DNA from: Paraescarpia echinospica
Lineage: Eukaryota > Annelida > Polychaeta > Sabellida > Siboglinidae
Reading direction: 5' to 3'
NCBI GenBank assembly: GCA_020002185.1
Contig: CM034533.1
Coordinates: 54,679,563 to 54,743,562 of the forward strand
Length of the DNA stretch: 64,000 nt
The notes under the pieces were generated by a model, which saw nothing but the letters and a program-made list of their open reading frames with translations, was not told the origin of the DNA and did not search any database. Shown here piece after piece: positions 1 to 10,860 of the stretch (its first letter is position 1; each line of letters starts with the position of its first letter). Made by a program: the position numbers and the translations under genes.

Positions 1-3000
1 GTGAGAACAAAGGATGTGGAGAATGGTAGGTGCATGTTCCAGTGAGAACAAAGGATGTGCACAAGGGTAGGTACGTGTTCCAGTGAAAACAAAGGATGTG
101 GACAAGGTAGGTACATGCTCCAGTGAGAACAAGGGATGTGGACAAGGGTAGGTACATGCTCCAGTGAGAACAAAGGATGTGGACATGGGTAGGTACGTGT
201 TCCAGTGAAAACAAAGGATGTGGACAAGGGTAGATACATGCTCCAGTGAGAACAAAGGATGTGGACAAGGGAAGGTACGTGCTCCAGTGAGAACAAAGGA
301 TGTGGACAAGGGTAGGTACGTGCTCCAGTGAGAACAAAGGATGTGGACTAGGGTAGGTACGTGCTCCAGTGAGAACAAAGCATGTGAACAAGGGTAGGTA
401 GGTGCTTCAGTGAGAACAAAGTATGTGGACATGGTTAGGTACGTGCTCCAGTGACAACAAAGGATGTGGAAAAGGATAGGTACGTGCTCCAGTGAGAAAA
501 AAGGATGTGGACAAGGGTAGGTACGTGGTCCAGTGAGAAAAAAGGATGTGGACAAGGGTATGTATGTGCTCCAGTGAGAACAAAGGATGTGGACAAGGGT
601 AGGTATGTGCTGCAATGAGAACAAAGGATGTGGACAAGGGTATGTATGTGCTCCAGTGAAAACAAAGGATGTGGACAAGGGTAGATACGTGCTCCAGTGA
701 GAACAAAGGATGTGGACAAGGGTAGGTACATGCTCCAGTGAGAACAAAGGATGTGGACAAGGGTAGGTACGTGCTCCAGTGAGTACAAAGGATGTGGACA
801 AGGGTAGGTACGAGCTCCAGTGACAACAAAGGATGTGGAAAAGGATAGGTACGTGCTCCAGTGAGAAAAAAGGGTGTGGACAAGGGTAGGTACGTGGTCC
901 AGTGAGAAAAAAGGATGTGGACAAGGGTATGTATGTGTTCCAGTGAGAACAAAGGATGTGGACAAGGGTAGGTATGTGCTGCAGTGAGAACAAAGGATGT
1001 GGACAAGGGTATGTATGTGCTCCAGTGAAAACAAAGGATGTGGACAAGGGTAGATATGTGCTCCAGTGAGAACAAAGGATGTGGACAAGGGTAGGTATGT
1101 GCTCCAGTGAGTACAAAGGATGTGGACAAGGGTAGGTATGTGCTCCAGTGAGAACAAAGGATGTGGACAAGGGTAGGTACATGCTCCACTTAGAACAAAG
1201 GATGTGGACAAGGGTAGGTACATGCTCCAGTGACAACAAAGGATGTGGACAAGTGTAGGTACGTGCTCCAGTGAGAACAAAGGATGTGGAGAATGGTAGG
1301 TACGTGCTCCAGTGAGAACAAAGGATGTGGACATGGGTAGGTACGTGCTCCAGTGAGAACAAAGGATGTGGACATGGGTAGGTACGTGCTCCAGTGAGAA
1401 CAAGGGATGTGAACAAGGGTAGGTACATGCTCCAGTGAGAACAAAGGATGTGGACAAGGGTAGGTACGTGCTCCAGTGAGAACAAAGGATGTGGACAAGG
1501 GTAGGTACGTGCTCCAGTGAGAACAAAGCATGTCAACAAGGGTAGGTACGTGCTTCAGTGAGAACAAAGTATGTGGACATGGTTAGGTATGTGCTCCAGT
1601 GAGAACAAAGAATGTAGACAAGGGTAGGTACGTGCTCCAGTGAGAACAAAGGATGTGGACAAGGGTAGGTATGTGCACCAGTGAAAACAAAGGATGTGGA
1701 CAAGGGTAGGTACATGATCCAGTGACAACAAAGGATGTGGACAAGTGTAGGTACGTGCTCCAGTGAGAACAAAGGATGTGGAGAATGGTAGGTATGTGGT
1801 CCAGTGAGAACAAAAGGATGTGGACAAGGGTAGGTACGTGCTCCAGTGAGAACAAAGGATGTGGACAAGGGTAGGTACGTGCTCCAGTGAAAACAAAGGA
1901 CGTGGACAAGGATAGGTATATGCTCCAGTGAGAACAAAGGATGTGGACAAGGGTAGGTACGTGCTCCAGTGAGAACAAAGGATGTGGACAAGGGTAGGTA
2001 CATGCTCCAGTGAGAACAAAGGATGCGAACAAGGGTACGTACGTGCTCCAGCGAGAACAAAGGATGTGGACATGGTTAGGTACATGCTCCAGTGAGAACA
2101 AAAAGGATGTGGACAAGGGTAGGTACATGCTCCAGTGAGAACAAAGAATGTGGAGAATGGTAGGTACATGCTCCAGTGAGAACAAAGGATGTAGAGAATG
2201 GTAGGTACATGTTCCAGTGAGAACAAAGGATGTAGAGAATGGTAGGTACATGTTCCAGTGAGAACAAAGGATGTGGACAAGGGTAGGTACGTGCTCCAAT
2301 GAGAACAAAGGATGTGGACAAGGGTAGGTACGTGTTCCAGTGAAAACAAAGGATGTGGACAAGTGTAGGTACATGCTCCAGTGAGAACAAAGGATGTGGA
2401 CAAGGGTAGGTACGTGCTCCAGTGAGAACAACGGATGTGGACAAGGGTTGGTACGTGCTCCAGTGAGAACAAAGGATGTGGACAAGGGTAGGTACGTGCT
2501 CCAATGAGAACAAAGGATGTGGACAAGGGTAGGTACATGCTCCAGTGAAAACAAAGGATGTGGACAAGGGTAGGTACGTGCTTCAGTGAGAACAAAGAAT
2601 GTGGACATGGTTAGGTACGTGCTCCAGTGAGAACAAAGCATGTGAACAAGGGTAGGTACGTGCTTCAGTGAGAACAAAGTATGTGGACATGGTTAGGTAC
2701 GTGCTCCAGTGAGAACAAAGGATGTGGACAAGGGTAGGTACGTGCTCCAGTGAGAACAACGGATGTGGACAAGGGTTGGTACGTGCTCCAGTGAGAACAA
2801 AGGATGTGGACAAGGGTAGGTACGTGCTCCAATGAGAACAAAGGATGTGGACAAGGGTAGGTACATGCTCCAGTGAAAACAAAGGATGTGGACAAGGGTA
2901 GGTACGTGCTTCAGTGAGAACAAAGAATGTGGACATGGTTAGGTACGTGCTCCAGTGAGAACAAAGCATGTGAACAAGGGTAGGTACGTGCTTCAGTGAG

Positions 3001-3169
3001 AACAAAGTATGTGGACATGGTTAGGTACGTGCTCCAGTGAGAACAAAGGATGTGGACAAGAAAAGATATGTGCTCCAGTGAGAACAAAGGATGTGGACAA
3101 GGGTATGTATGTGCTCCAGTGAGAACAAAGGATGTGGACAAGGGTATGTATGTGCTCCAGTGAGAACAA
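1..3169. repeat. 41-bp minisatellite, about 77 copies
   Basis: Head-to-tail array of a 41-bp unit beginning GTGAGAACAAAGGATGTG. The same phase recurs at 1, 42 and so on to about 3169, and the array runs off the left window edge. Units differ at a few fixed sites (for example tacGTG/tacATG, gACAAGGG/gAGAATGG). Higher-order copies exist: a marked unit at 451 recurs at 820 (369 bp, 9 units), and a block at about 2431 recurs at 2759 (328 bp, 8 units). Because 41 is not a multiple of 3 and the unit has no stop on the minus strand, long minus-strand open frames with a 41-aa period arise in every frame. They are a by-product of the repeat. It probably lies in a downstream intron of the OSBPL1A-like gene. 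Confidence 0.97.
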
Positions 3170-3661
3170 ACAGGATTAAGTCAGTAAGGAACATCCTCAA
3201 GCTGTACATTTCAGCACATCTTGAATAACCAGCCAGGGAATGATTCAGTCACGGCTATTTTGATCTTACAAAGCAGCTGATTTAATTATCCACAATTCTT
3301 GTACGCGTAGGCCAGTGTATTTGAAAATAAACCTATGATTTTTAATGAATAATTTTTTTAATATTGTCTATTGCATATGCAGTGTATTTCAAAGTTAAAC
3401 TATTATCTTCACTGTATTTGCTTTTATGTTTTCTACAGCACGTGCAGCACTGAAGTTAAGCAATATTTATTCAGTCCATGGTGCGGCAGTTTTACCTCCA
3501 GCACTACCAAGTTACAACTAGAAGGCCACACAAAACTATTTGAACTTACTTAATGTGATTTCTAAATGGTCAAGTGAATTTTGTTGTATTTATAATAGCA
3601 AAATACTTATTACTGCAATACAACAACAGAGAAACGTCGTTAGCACAACACAACATCTTAC
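3170..3661. other. AT-rich intronic sequence, nothing recognised
   Basis: Between the minisatellite and the last visible OSBPL1A-like exon. No open frame, terminal repeat or RNA gene is convincing here. It should be the intron that follows that exon. Confidence 0.5.
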
Positions 3662-6600
3662 CTTTATTGTTTTTTACTGAAGTGTTGATGCCGTTCTCTA
3701 GCAAGAGTGCAGCTGCTGCCCTCTGTCTGCAGTAGGCGGCACTGTGCAGTGCGGTGTTACCGAACGTGTCTGTACAGTTGATACAGGGAGGATGGGGGGA
3801 CCTCAACTGTCAAAAACAAACATACTTCTATACGTGTGCTCTTCATTTGTGGCATTTTACATCAGAGTAGAACTCTCCTGTGCAGTGGGAACATAAAGCT
3901 GAAGAGCTTCCTGTTGGGGTATGTATGGCACACACCATAGATGTAGAGAGAACACTTAAGTAAGAGCATGTTCCTTGAATGAGTAGGATGTATAGAAATT
4001 GTGGTTTATTGGCTTGCTTCATTAATCAATGGTATGTCACATGGTGTTGATCATGTGACGTCCATTGTGAAGCCATACATGATACCTCATTTGTTGAAAT
4101 ACCTTCAGTAGTTTTGGACTTATTGCCAAAACTGAAGTAAACTTAAAAAAAGTGATACTTTGAGAAATGGCGTCATTTATTTTGTTTTTAATATGTGGGT
4201 TCGTAAAATGCATGTATTTGATTAGTTTGGGATTGTTTGTCAAAGAAAATAAACTGGTCATTGAAAGATGAGATTACATAAGCTGTGCATTTCTACCCAA
4301 ATCACAACATTGATGGAACATGACCTAGACAGACATTTGTGCCTCGTTTGCAGGACAGGTCTGTGTCACATAACACCCAGTTCGCTGCGGCTGGTCACAA
4401 ATGACTGCACGAGTAAGTTGACCAAGCCATGGAAAATAGCCACAACTGATGCTGTCGTCCAAACCAAACACATCACCAAAGTACAATACATACCATTTTC
4501 GTCAGACCTTCTGTGTCGCCCTCTCGTGCCAATTTAAGGAACTGTTCCTCTAAGCATCGTTGCTCGAATGCCTCAGCCGCTAAAAACAATAACAAAGTAG
4601 GGAGTTAAGGCCAGACACAACAGGTAGATAGGATTATTTTTTAATTTGTGCAAACAGTTCAATTTTTTCTGCCCAATGCATGAAATGGGTCCTACTGAGT
4701 AAAATATATATTGAACTTTTTTCAGCCAGACCCCCCGTTTCCATGGTAACAAACAAAATGGCTGCCATTTTGAGCAAATATTGGCAAATTTGGAAAAGCT
4801 GCCACTTTTTATTGAATCCATATATAGGTACAATTCTTGCAAATCCATGTTCTCTATAGTCTATTGTGAAATGATCAGAGCATTTTTTTAAATGTTGTTT
4901 TTATTTTATTTTTATTTTTGGGTAAAATACGAAAAAAAATCTAGTTTTTTTGCAACAAATATGACTATATCTTTCAAACTATTCATGATTTTAAAAAAGT
5001 GTCTGATCATTGCACACAGTAGAATATGCTGAATGCAACACTGAAAACTTTATTTACATAGCATAATTATTCCAAGAGATATCCCGTTTCCAAATGCAGA
5101 AATTTGAAGAAATTTTGTTTGGAAAAAATGGCTGTCAAAGATTGCATAATGGATTTCATTACATGATATCGACATGCTTGATCCATGATTAAAACTTACT
5201 TAGAGGTATGTAATTGTCATAGAAGTTAACTTTATTGATAGTATGCATACAAAGGTATAATAATCTGGCAGAAAACCATTTTCAATATTTTTTGGTCAAA
5301 AAACACCATTTCACCTGGGGTGTCTGGCCTTAACATCACGATTAGTCTTAATGTTGCCAACATTATTAAGAATGTTCACTCCTGAGACCTACATGCGTGC
5401 TTTGTACAAACCTTCGATGAGGTTCTTGATTTCAGATGTTCTCGCAAGGTAATTAGGTGAGTTGCCCTCAGCGTTAATCATGTCTACTTTTGCTTTGTTC
5501 TTCAGGAGTAACATGACAACTTCCTGTGACAGAACCACACAACAACTCATTCAAATAGTAAAACTAGGCTGGAATACACTGACACTTTCTCCCCGATCCG
5601 ACCCATCCAGACTCCCTTGACAGCACTACATCGACTGAGTCATACTTAAAGCCTGTGTGATGTCATAATCACGTAAACTTGAACATTTTAAAATATGTCA
5701 CACTAACACTGACTAGCCATGATTAACTGACACCACCCTGACTGCAGTGTCCACACTACACTGACTGAGTCATACTTGAAGTCAACATGACGTCATAATC
5801 ACGTAAACTTGAAAGTTTGTTTGACTATGTTGGAGCTACTCTGACATATTTGAAAGTTTTCAAGTTCATGTGATTATGACGTCACACCAGCTTCAAATAT
5901 GACTCGGTCAATGTTACTCTTACTTAGTGTATAGTCTCTCTGCAGTCAGGGTGAATCTTGTTGAGTCTGGTCAGGTCAGGCAAAAAGTGCCAATGTATCC
6001 TGGCCTTTACACAACAATCACATCAAGAACATAATATTTGCCGAAAAATGGTCTTACAAGTTCATGAAGTCAAAAACATTATGCATTTAGTATTGGTTTA
6101 ACCCCCACCCTCTCCAAGTAAGGCAACCAATATGTGAGATGGGACTTGCGATTCTAATTGTTAACAAATTATTCCTTTCCATAGAAGCCATGTTGTTTTA
6201 ATTGACAGGTGCTAATAGTAGCCCCGCCTCTTCAGTTGTGACCTTTCTGATGATAGCCAAGCTAATCACACTTATAACGGTATCGATTTTTCGTTACATC
6301 AAACTGAAACTTTACCTTTAATGCTGGGAGCATTGAAATTATGTTATAAATACACTATATGATTTTATTACTTTTCATTAAGCTAAATAGAGGAAGCCTT
6401 TGCGGACTTGTGCTCACCATTCGTCCTGTGAAGGCGGCCCGATGAAGTGGTGTGTCACCGACATTGTTTACCACATTAACATTTGCTCCATTCTACTTAC
6501 GACAAAAGAAACATTCACAAATATTTGGTTACAGTATGGTACACGTTAAACAAATATTTCCCAAAATTTGCACGATCATGAATGCATCTGGAGATCAGGG

Positions 6601-8045
6601 GGAAGCATATTAGATCAATATATTAGGTCAAGTGTGCAAAAAATTTACGTTTGACTTTTACAGTTATGTACAAACTAGGCATAAATATACTGTGTATGTT
6701 TCACAGAAACATGTAACACACAGTGAAGGTGACAATGAGCATGCTGATTGATAAAATAAAGATGATTGGTATATAGCAACATGGGACCAGACAGATAGGA
6801 ATCAGATAGACATACGTCCAGTAGTAGTTGGACAACGTCCTTGTGTCCAAAGTAGGACGCCAAATGGAGAGGTGTCCAGCCCAGGTTGGCTTTGCTTTGA
6901 CCTGCAACATTGTCAAAGGAATCATGTTGGGTCTACCTTCTATGTTAGCAACAATTCTGTCTTAGTAGGAGTTACCAGCCCCATTGGCATTAATTTTTAA
7001 TTGCTTGTGTAATTTATTTGTTAAGGATAATTTATATATGTATGTGTTACACGTGATATATTTATTTGGTAAATGTATGTAAATGCATATTTATATACAT
7101 ATATATGACATTATATGTAACACAACTGAACTGTGTACATGGGATAAAATAGTTCTAATTTCTAAACTCTTCATGAGATTATTCTATGTAGCGTTGTTAC
7201 ATTTAATAATTGTTATTGATGATTGGACAATTCATCCTTCTGATCAATTAATTGATTAACATATTGTGTGATCAATGTTCGGTTACATTATATACATATT
7301 TGCTTGGGTGAGATATGTATGATTATTGAATGACCAAAACTTGTTTCAGTTTTATGAGTTTAAATGTCTGGATTGTAATATTTTTGGTAGTTGTAACAAT
7401 GAACACTCTCCAGGACAAAACATTTCAGTATTCAAATTTATATTTTAAGCTGTTAGATAGTTAAATGCTATGTACAATGTACTACATAGAATGGGTGCCA
7501 GGCCAGGACAGAGGTTTTATTGTTTCCTAAGTGGATGTCCCTCACATCAGTAGTCCTTACGGTGCGATCACTGTACTGCTGAACATAACAACAGGACCGC
7601 ATGGGTTGGTCAATGAAAACATTTGTCATTGTTCTTGCATATACAACATACTTTGTCATTGTTCTTGCATCAATTTGATCAAAGAAACAAAATCATGATC
7701 AGTGATTACCAGTTGTCATGATTTTTACTCTACAGCTACACAGAAGCTTTTACTCCATCAACGTCATTCCTATTTAAACAAAACCTGTCCGATTCAGGAA
7801 CCAGATTTAGCAAAGTTTAAAACTCTTATGAAAAGGCTGGTCTTTAATTATTCCTCATTGATGCCCCTAGCATGGTCTGGGTCATTACCTTCACAGTCGA
7901 TGTTCAACTGTAGTTTTCCGGCACTTCTCTGTTCTAGCAAGTCATGCACAGACTCGACATCTCCGTGCCTTGAGCTGTACAGAAGGCGTTCCTCTGCACT
8001 TTCTTCTTCCATTGGTCCAGCTAGCATAAGTACTGGCAGAAACGT
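3662..8045 (-). CDS. OSBPL1A: OSBPL1A (ORP1L)-like oxysterol-binding-related protein, N-terminal ankyrin exons (partial)
   Basis: Minus-strand exons: 8045-7889 (acceptor before 8045; ATG at 8027 or, better matching the family, 8012), 6901-6816, 6492-6418, 5523-5412, 4579-4494 and 3806-3662. All have AG/GT borders and the phases join without a break. The protein starts MEEESAEERLLYSSRHGD, then ankyrin units: GWTPLHLASYFGHKDVVQLL, GDTPLHRAAFTGRM, a degenerate unit, and GNTALHSAAYCRQ. Order and wording follow vertebrate ORP1L closely, including the INCTDTFGNT segment. In the family this N-terminus binds Rab7 on late endosomes, and later PH and ORD domains sense sterol; those lie outside the window. 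The acceptor ahead of the first coding exon implies an upstream noncoding exon. A different ankyrin protein is possible but unlikely given co-linear matches over six exons. Confidence 0.88.
4609..5329. mobile_element. TTAA-flanked MITE (piggyBac-like), 721 bp
   Basis: Ends are inverted repeats: GGCCAGACAC at 4609-4618 and GTGTCTGGCC at 5320-5329, with similarity continuing inward (aaCAGGT versus ccCAGGT). TTAA occurs directly outside both ends (4605-4608 and 5330-5333), the target duplication typical of piggyBac-type elements. The interior is AT-rich without a transposase frame, so it is non-autonomous. It sits in an OSBPL1A-like intron, only about 25 bp upstream of an exon acceptor (exon start 4579). 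Confidence 0.75.
5566..6004. mobile_element. Palindromic MITE-like repeat
   Basis: The left end (AGGCTGGAATACACTGACAC) and the right end, read in reverse complement (aGGCCAGGATACATTGGCAC), match. The inner arms also match: the 'catgacgtcataatcacgtaaacttg' type segment occurs twice on the left arm and once inverted at about 5855-5885. No coding capacity. It lies in an intron of the OSBPL1A-like gene, 43 bp from the exon start at 5523. No clear target duplication seen. Confidence 0.55.
6910..7880. other. OSBPL1A-like intron, nothing recognised
   Basis: AT-rich sequence with a short TA-rich stretch near 7080-7110. No exon, mobile-element end or RNA gene could be supported. Confidence 0.5.
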
Positions 8046-8388
8046 CTGTAAATGTGAATTGAGACAAATAAACACAATTAACACACTGATTAAGTTTACA
8101 ACTGTCCTTAAAATTACTTTTTAAACTGGCTTACTTCTACCAACCGTTCTCCCACGTATTTCCAATCAAAACAAAACATCCATTTTGCAGCACAGTGACA
8201 ATTAATCTCCACTATCTCAAGTCGTACTGATGCTACCATATAAATGCAAACTCACGAAGATCATAGTAGAAAAACTCTACTGATGATTTGTGTGTTTGTA
8301 GAATTTTGTGTTTTGTAGAATTTGTGACTTTCCCCAGATATATATCTATCAATATTTCATTGAAATACAAAAATAATATTGTTCTACA

Positions 8389-9736
8389 TAGTGGTGGTTC
8401 GATATATCGAAGTATCGCGATACTTGTGAAAGTTTGATACTAATACTTTGTGGTATCGTGATACTTCGATATATTTGGTATCGAACAGCCACGGTTCGAT
8501 ACCTTCGATACTTTGTCGATACCTATACTTCGACATCGAGTCCATTCGACGTTGATGCGAAGACGTCACATCATTTTCGAAGTTACGGTCGGATGTACGG
8601 AAACTATGGCTACTCCGCTACGGGCTTCGCTTCCTAACTTGACAGGGTTGACAATGCTTAGGCATGGTTCTTTTTCAAAAAATATAATAAAATGTAACAT
8701 CTGAGTGGTTTTATAAAGCGATATTGTGGAGTCAGTTTCAAAAAAAGTTTATATATAAATAATTATTTGAGTGCAATTTTAGCTTAGCCTAGCTAGTGGA
8801 GGAAATGCATAGAATTTGAAGAAACATGTCACTGTCCTTCATCCAAGAGATTAACAAAAGTGGCAAAACATGATGATGGAAGGAAATAGGAAGTCGTGGC
8901 AACAACGAGAATGATGTGTTCCATCAAAATCTTCGACAATAACCAAGCAATGGACATCTAGTAGTAGTTACAGTTGAAGTGAAATGTCATCGGTTGCCGA
9001 GTCTACTGCGGCGGCAGCGTCAAGAAGTGACGTATGCGATGTGACTACCAATTTTATTTATTTATTATTACTAGGTATTTTATTGCTATTGTCGGTATTG
9101 TTTTAATGTTACATTACAGTTACTTTTACAACAGTAATAAATTAGAATTAAACAATTACAACTTTTATTTGTTTATTGAAATAAAATGAAAATTGCATAT
9201 TAATCGTTGTTTACATGACTATATAAATTAGTGTGTATCGATGGTTACGTTGAAAATTGAATAGGTGTACCGTATAGTTCCCAATAGTTGCTCAGAGGGT
9301 GTGCTAAGACTTTGGTACACGACTATTTGTTTCACAAAAAAGTGGTGCCAGGCAACACTTTTCAAACACACATAGTCAGCACATCTACCAAAATGGCTGA
9401 TACAACATCGACACATGACAAGAATGCAACATGTTGCAGCTAAAGGCACACACACACAGACACACACACTATGAATGACCTATCAAGTAACTGCAAGGTG
9501 GTGTTAGCAACAGTATTGCCATCAGTTATATCTAGCATGCATTAATTCATGAAAAGTCCATTTTTATACATGTTTCCCTAATGAAAAACAGTGTGTGCTT
9601 CTATGCCATTAGTCTAGATGGATAGTGTGTTTCTATTGGGATCTATACTGTTTATGAATTAGACTTACAACGTAAGTATCAAACAAAATTCTGGTATCGA
9701 TCGATATCGAAGAATTCTGGTATCGAACCAGCACTA
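8389..9736. mobile_element. Non-autonomous hAT-like DNA transposon, 1348 bp
   Basis: Terminal inverted repeats TAGTGGTGGTTCGATA (8389-8404) and TATCGAACCAGCACTA (9721-9736) differ at one base. They are flanked by a perfect 8-bp direct duplication GTTCTACA (8381-8388 and 9737-9744), the length expected for hAT elements. Subterminal regions are rich in TATCGA/TCGATA motifs. The interior has no transposase frame. It lies upstream of the first OSBPL1A-like coding exon, in a 5' intron or the promoter-side flank. Confidence 0.85.
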
Positions 9737-9744
9737 GTTCTACA

Positions 9745-10860
9745 TAGATATTCACTGGTATATGGTTGTGATTGCAGGATCCACTTGGTTTCTCAATATC
9801 ATAATGTTAAAGTGCACCAATCACAGCCACCTTTGCTGATTTTTAAAGTAAACTTTTACTAAATAATTGTTAAAACATTACTACTGAAGAGGGTAAATTT
9901 TCCCCAACTTAGTCACAGAAAAAATAGTACGGTCAAACTTGTCTCAAAGTATAGATCTAAGGGTTACCTCTGTCTAGTGCCCTCAAAGACCAACAATATC
10001 AATGCCCACCAGAAAGCATGCAGTTTATGAAGTGACAGCACACAAATTGTATGACCTGTACATGACTGTGACTCACTATTTAATTTTCAGTAACTCACTG
10101 GCACTGCATTCGATTTCGTGCCATATTTCAATAATATTATTTAAATTAACTTATTAAGCCTTTTAGTTTAATACTAAAACTTAAAGTAGGCCTAGCATTT
10201 ATATACCGTTGTGTTAATGTCCATGTCTTAAATAGCAGATTGTGCCATATGTTATATGATCACATCCCGTAGTAGCGTAGGCGTAGGGGATAAGCGAGAC
10301 ACAATCTTTGGCAACGTATATTATCGCCCAACAAAACACTTGAACATTTGGACTACATCCATAGGCCATCCTTACCAACCCTCTAGGTGCACTGTATGAC
10401 AAACTAACGCTGTCATGTTTTTGATACCAGAACTTATGAATGAGTTAAGTACTCTGTTAACACTTACTGCAAACTCGGTTTAGTTTCGTGCCATCGATGT
10501 TTTCATTCTGCAGTTAACCTCACATGCACTAGGTGGCTCCACTGTGCCGATAGACGAGCCAAGTCCGAGAGATGACACTACTGTTTCGGCGTTGACGTTC
10601 GTCTGCTCACACGGGGTAAGACGACATTAAGGATTCGTCCGCCGTTACCGAAAGAGTGCCCTTGAAAATACCGTTTTGGTGTGATGTGTGAATTTTTTAG
10701 CACTTTGACATGGCACATGCTAGTCCAGTGAATAGTGGATGCACTACTGTATTAGATCTTTCACGAGGTGGCAATAAGTATACGTTATTCGCTCGCGTAT
10801 TCGCACAGTGGCTATTTTGCAGCACACACCAATATTTCAAATTCGGAAAAATGAGGTATG
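9745..10860. other. Intergenic or 5' region; CpG-richer patch near 10490-10660
   Basis: No gene found. CpG dinucleotides become denser around 10490-10660 than in the AT-rich surroundings. Since the OSBPL1A-like gene runs leftward and its first coding exon has an upstream acceptor, this patch is a candidate for the promoter or noncoding first exon. This is inference from position and composition only. Confidence 0.3.

Noticed and set aside
407..3209. Long minus-strand frames encoding His/Leu/Pro-rich 41-aa repeats
   Set aside because: They exist because the minisatellite unit lacks stops. The frames overlap in all phases and have no conserved start, domain or splice context.
10214..10402. Short minus-strand frame near the candidate OSBPL1A promoter
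   Set aside because: No family resemblance and no splice signals fitting the downstream exon.
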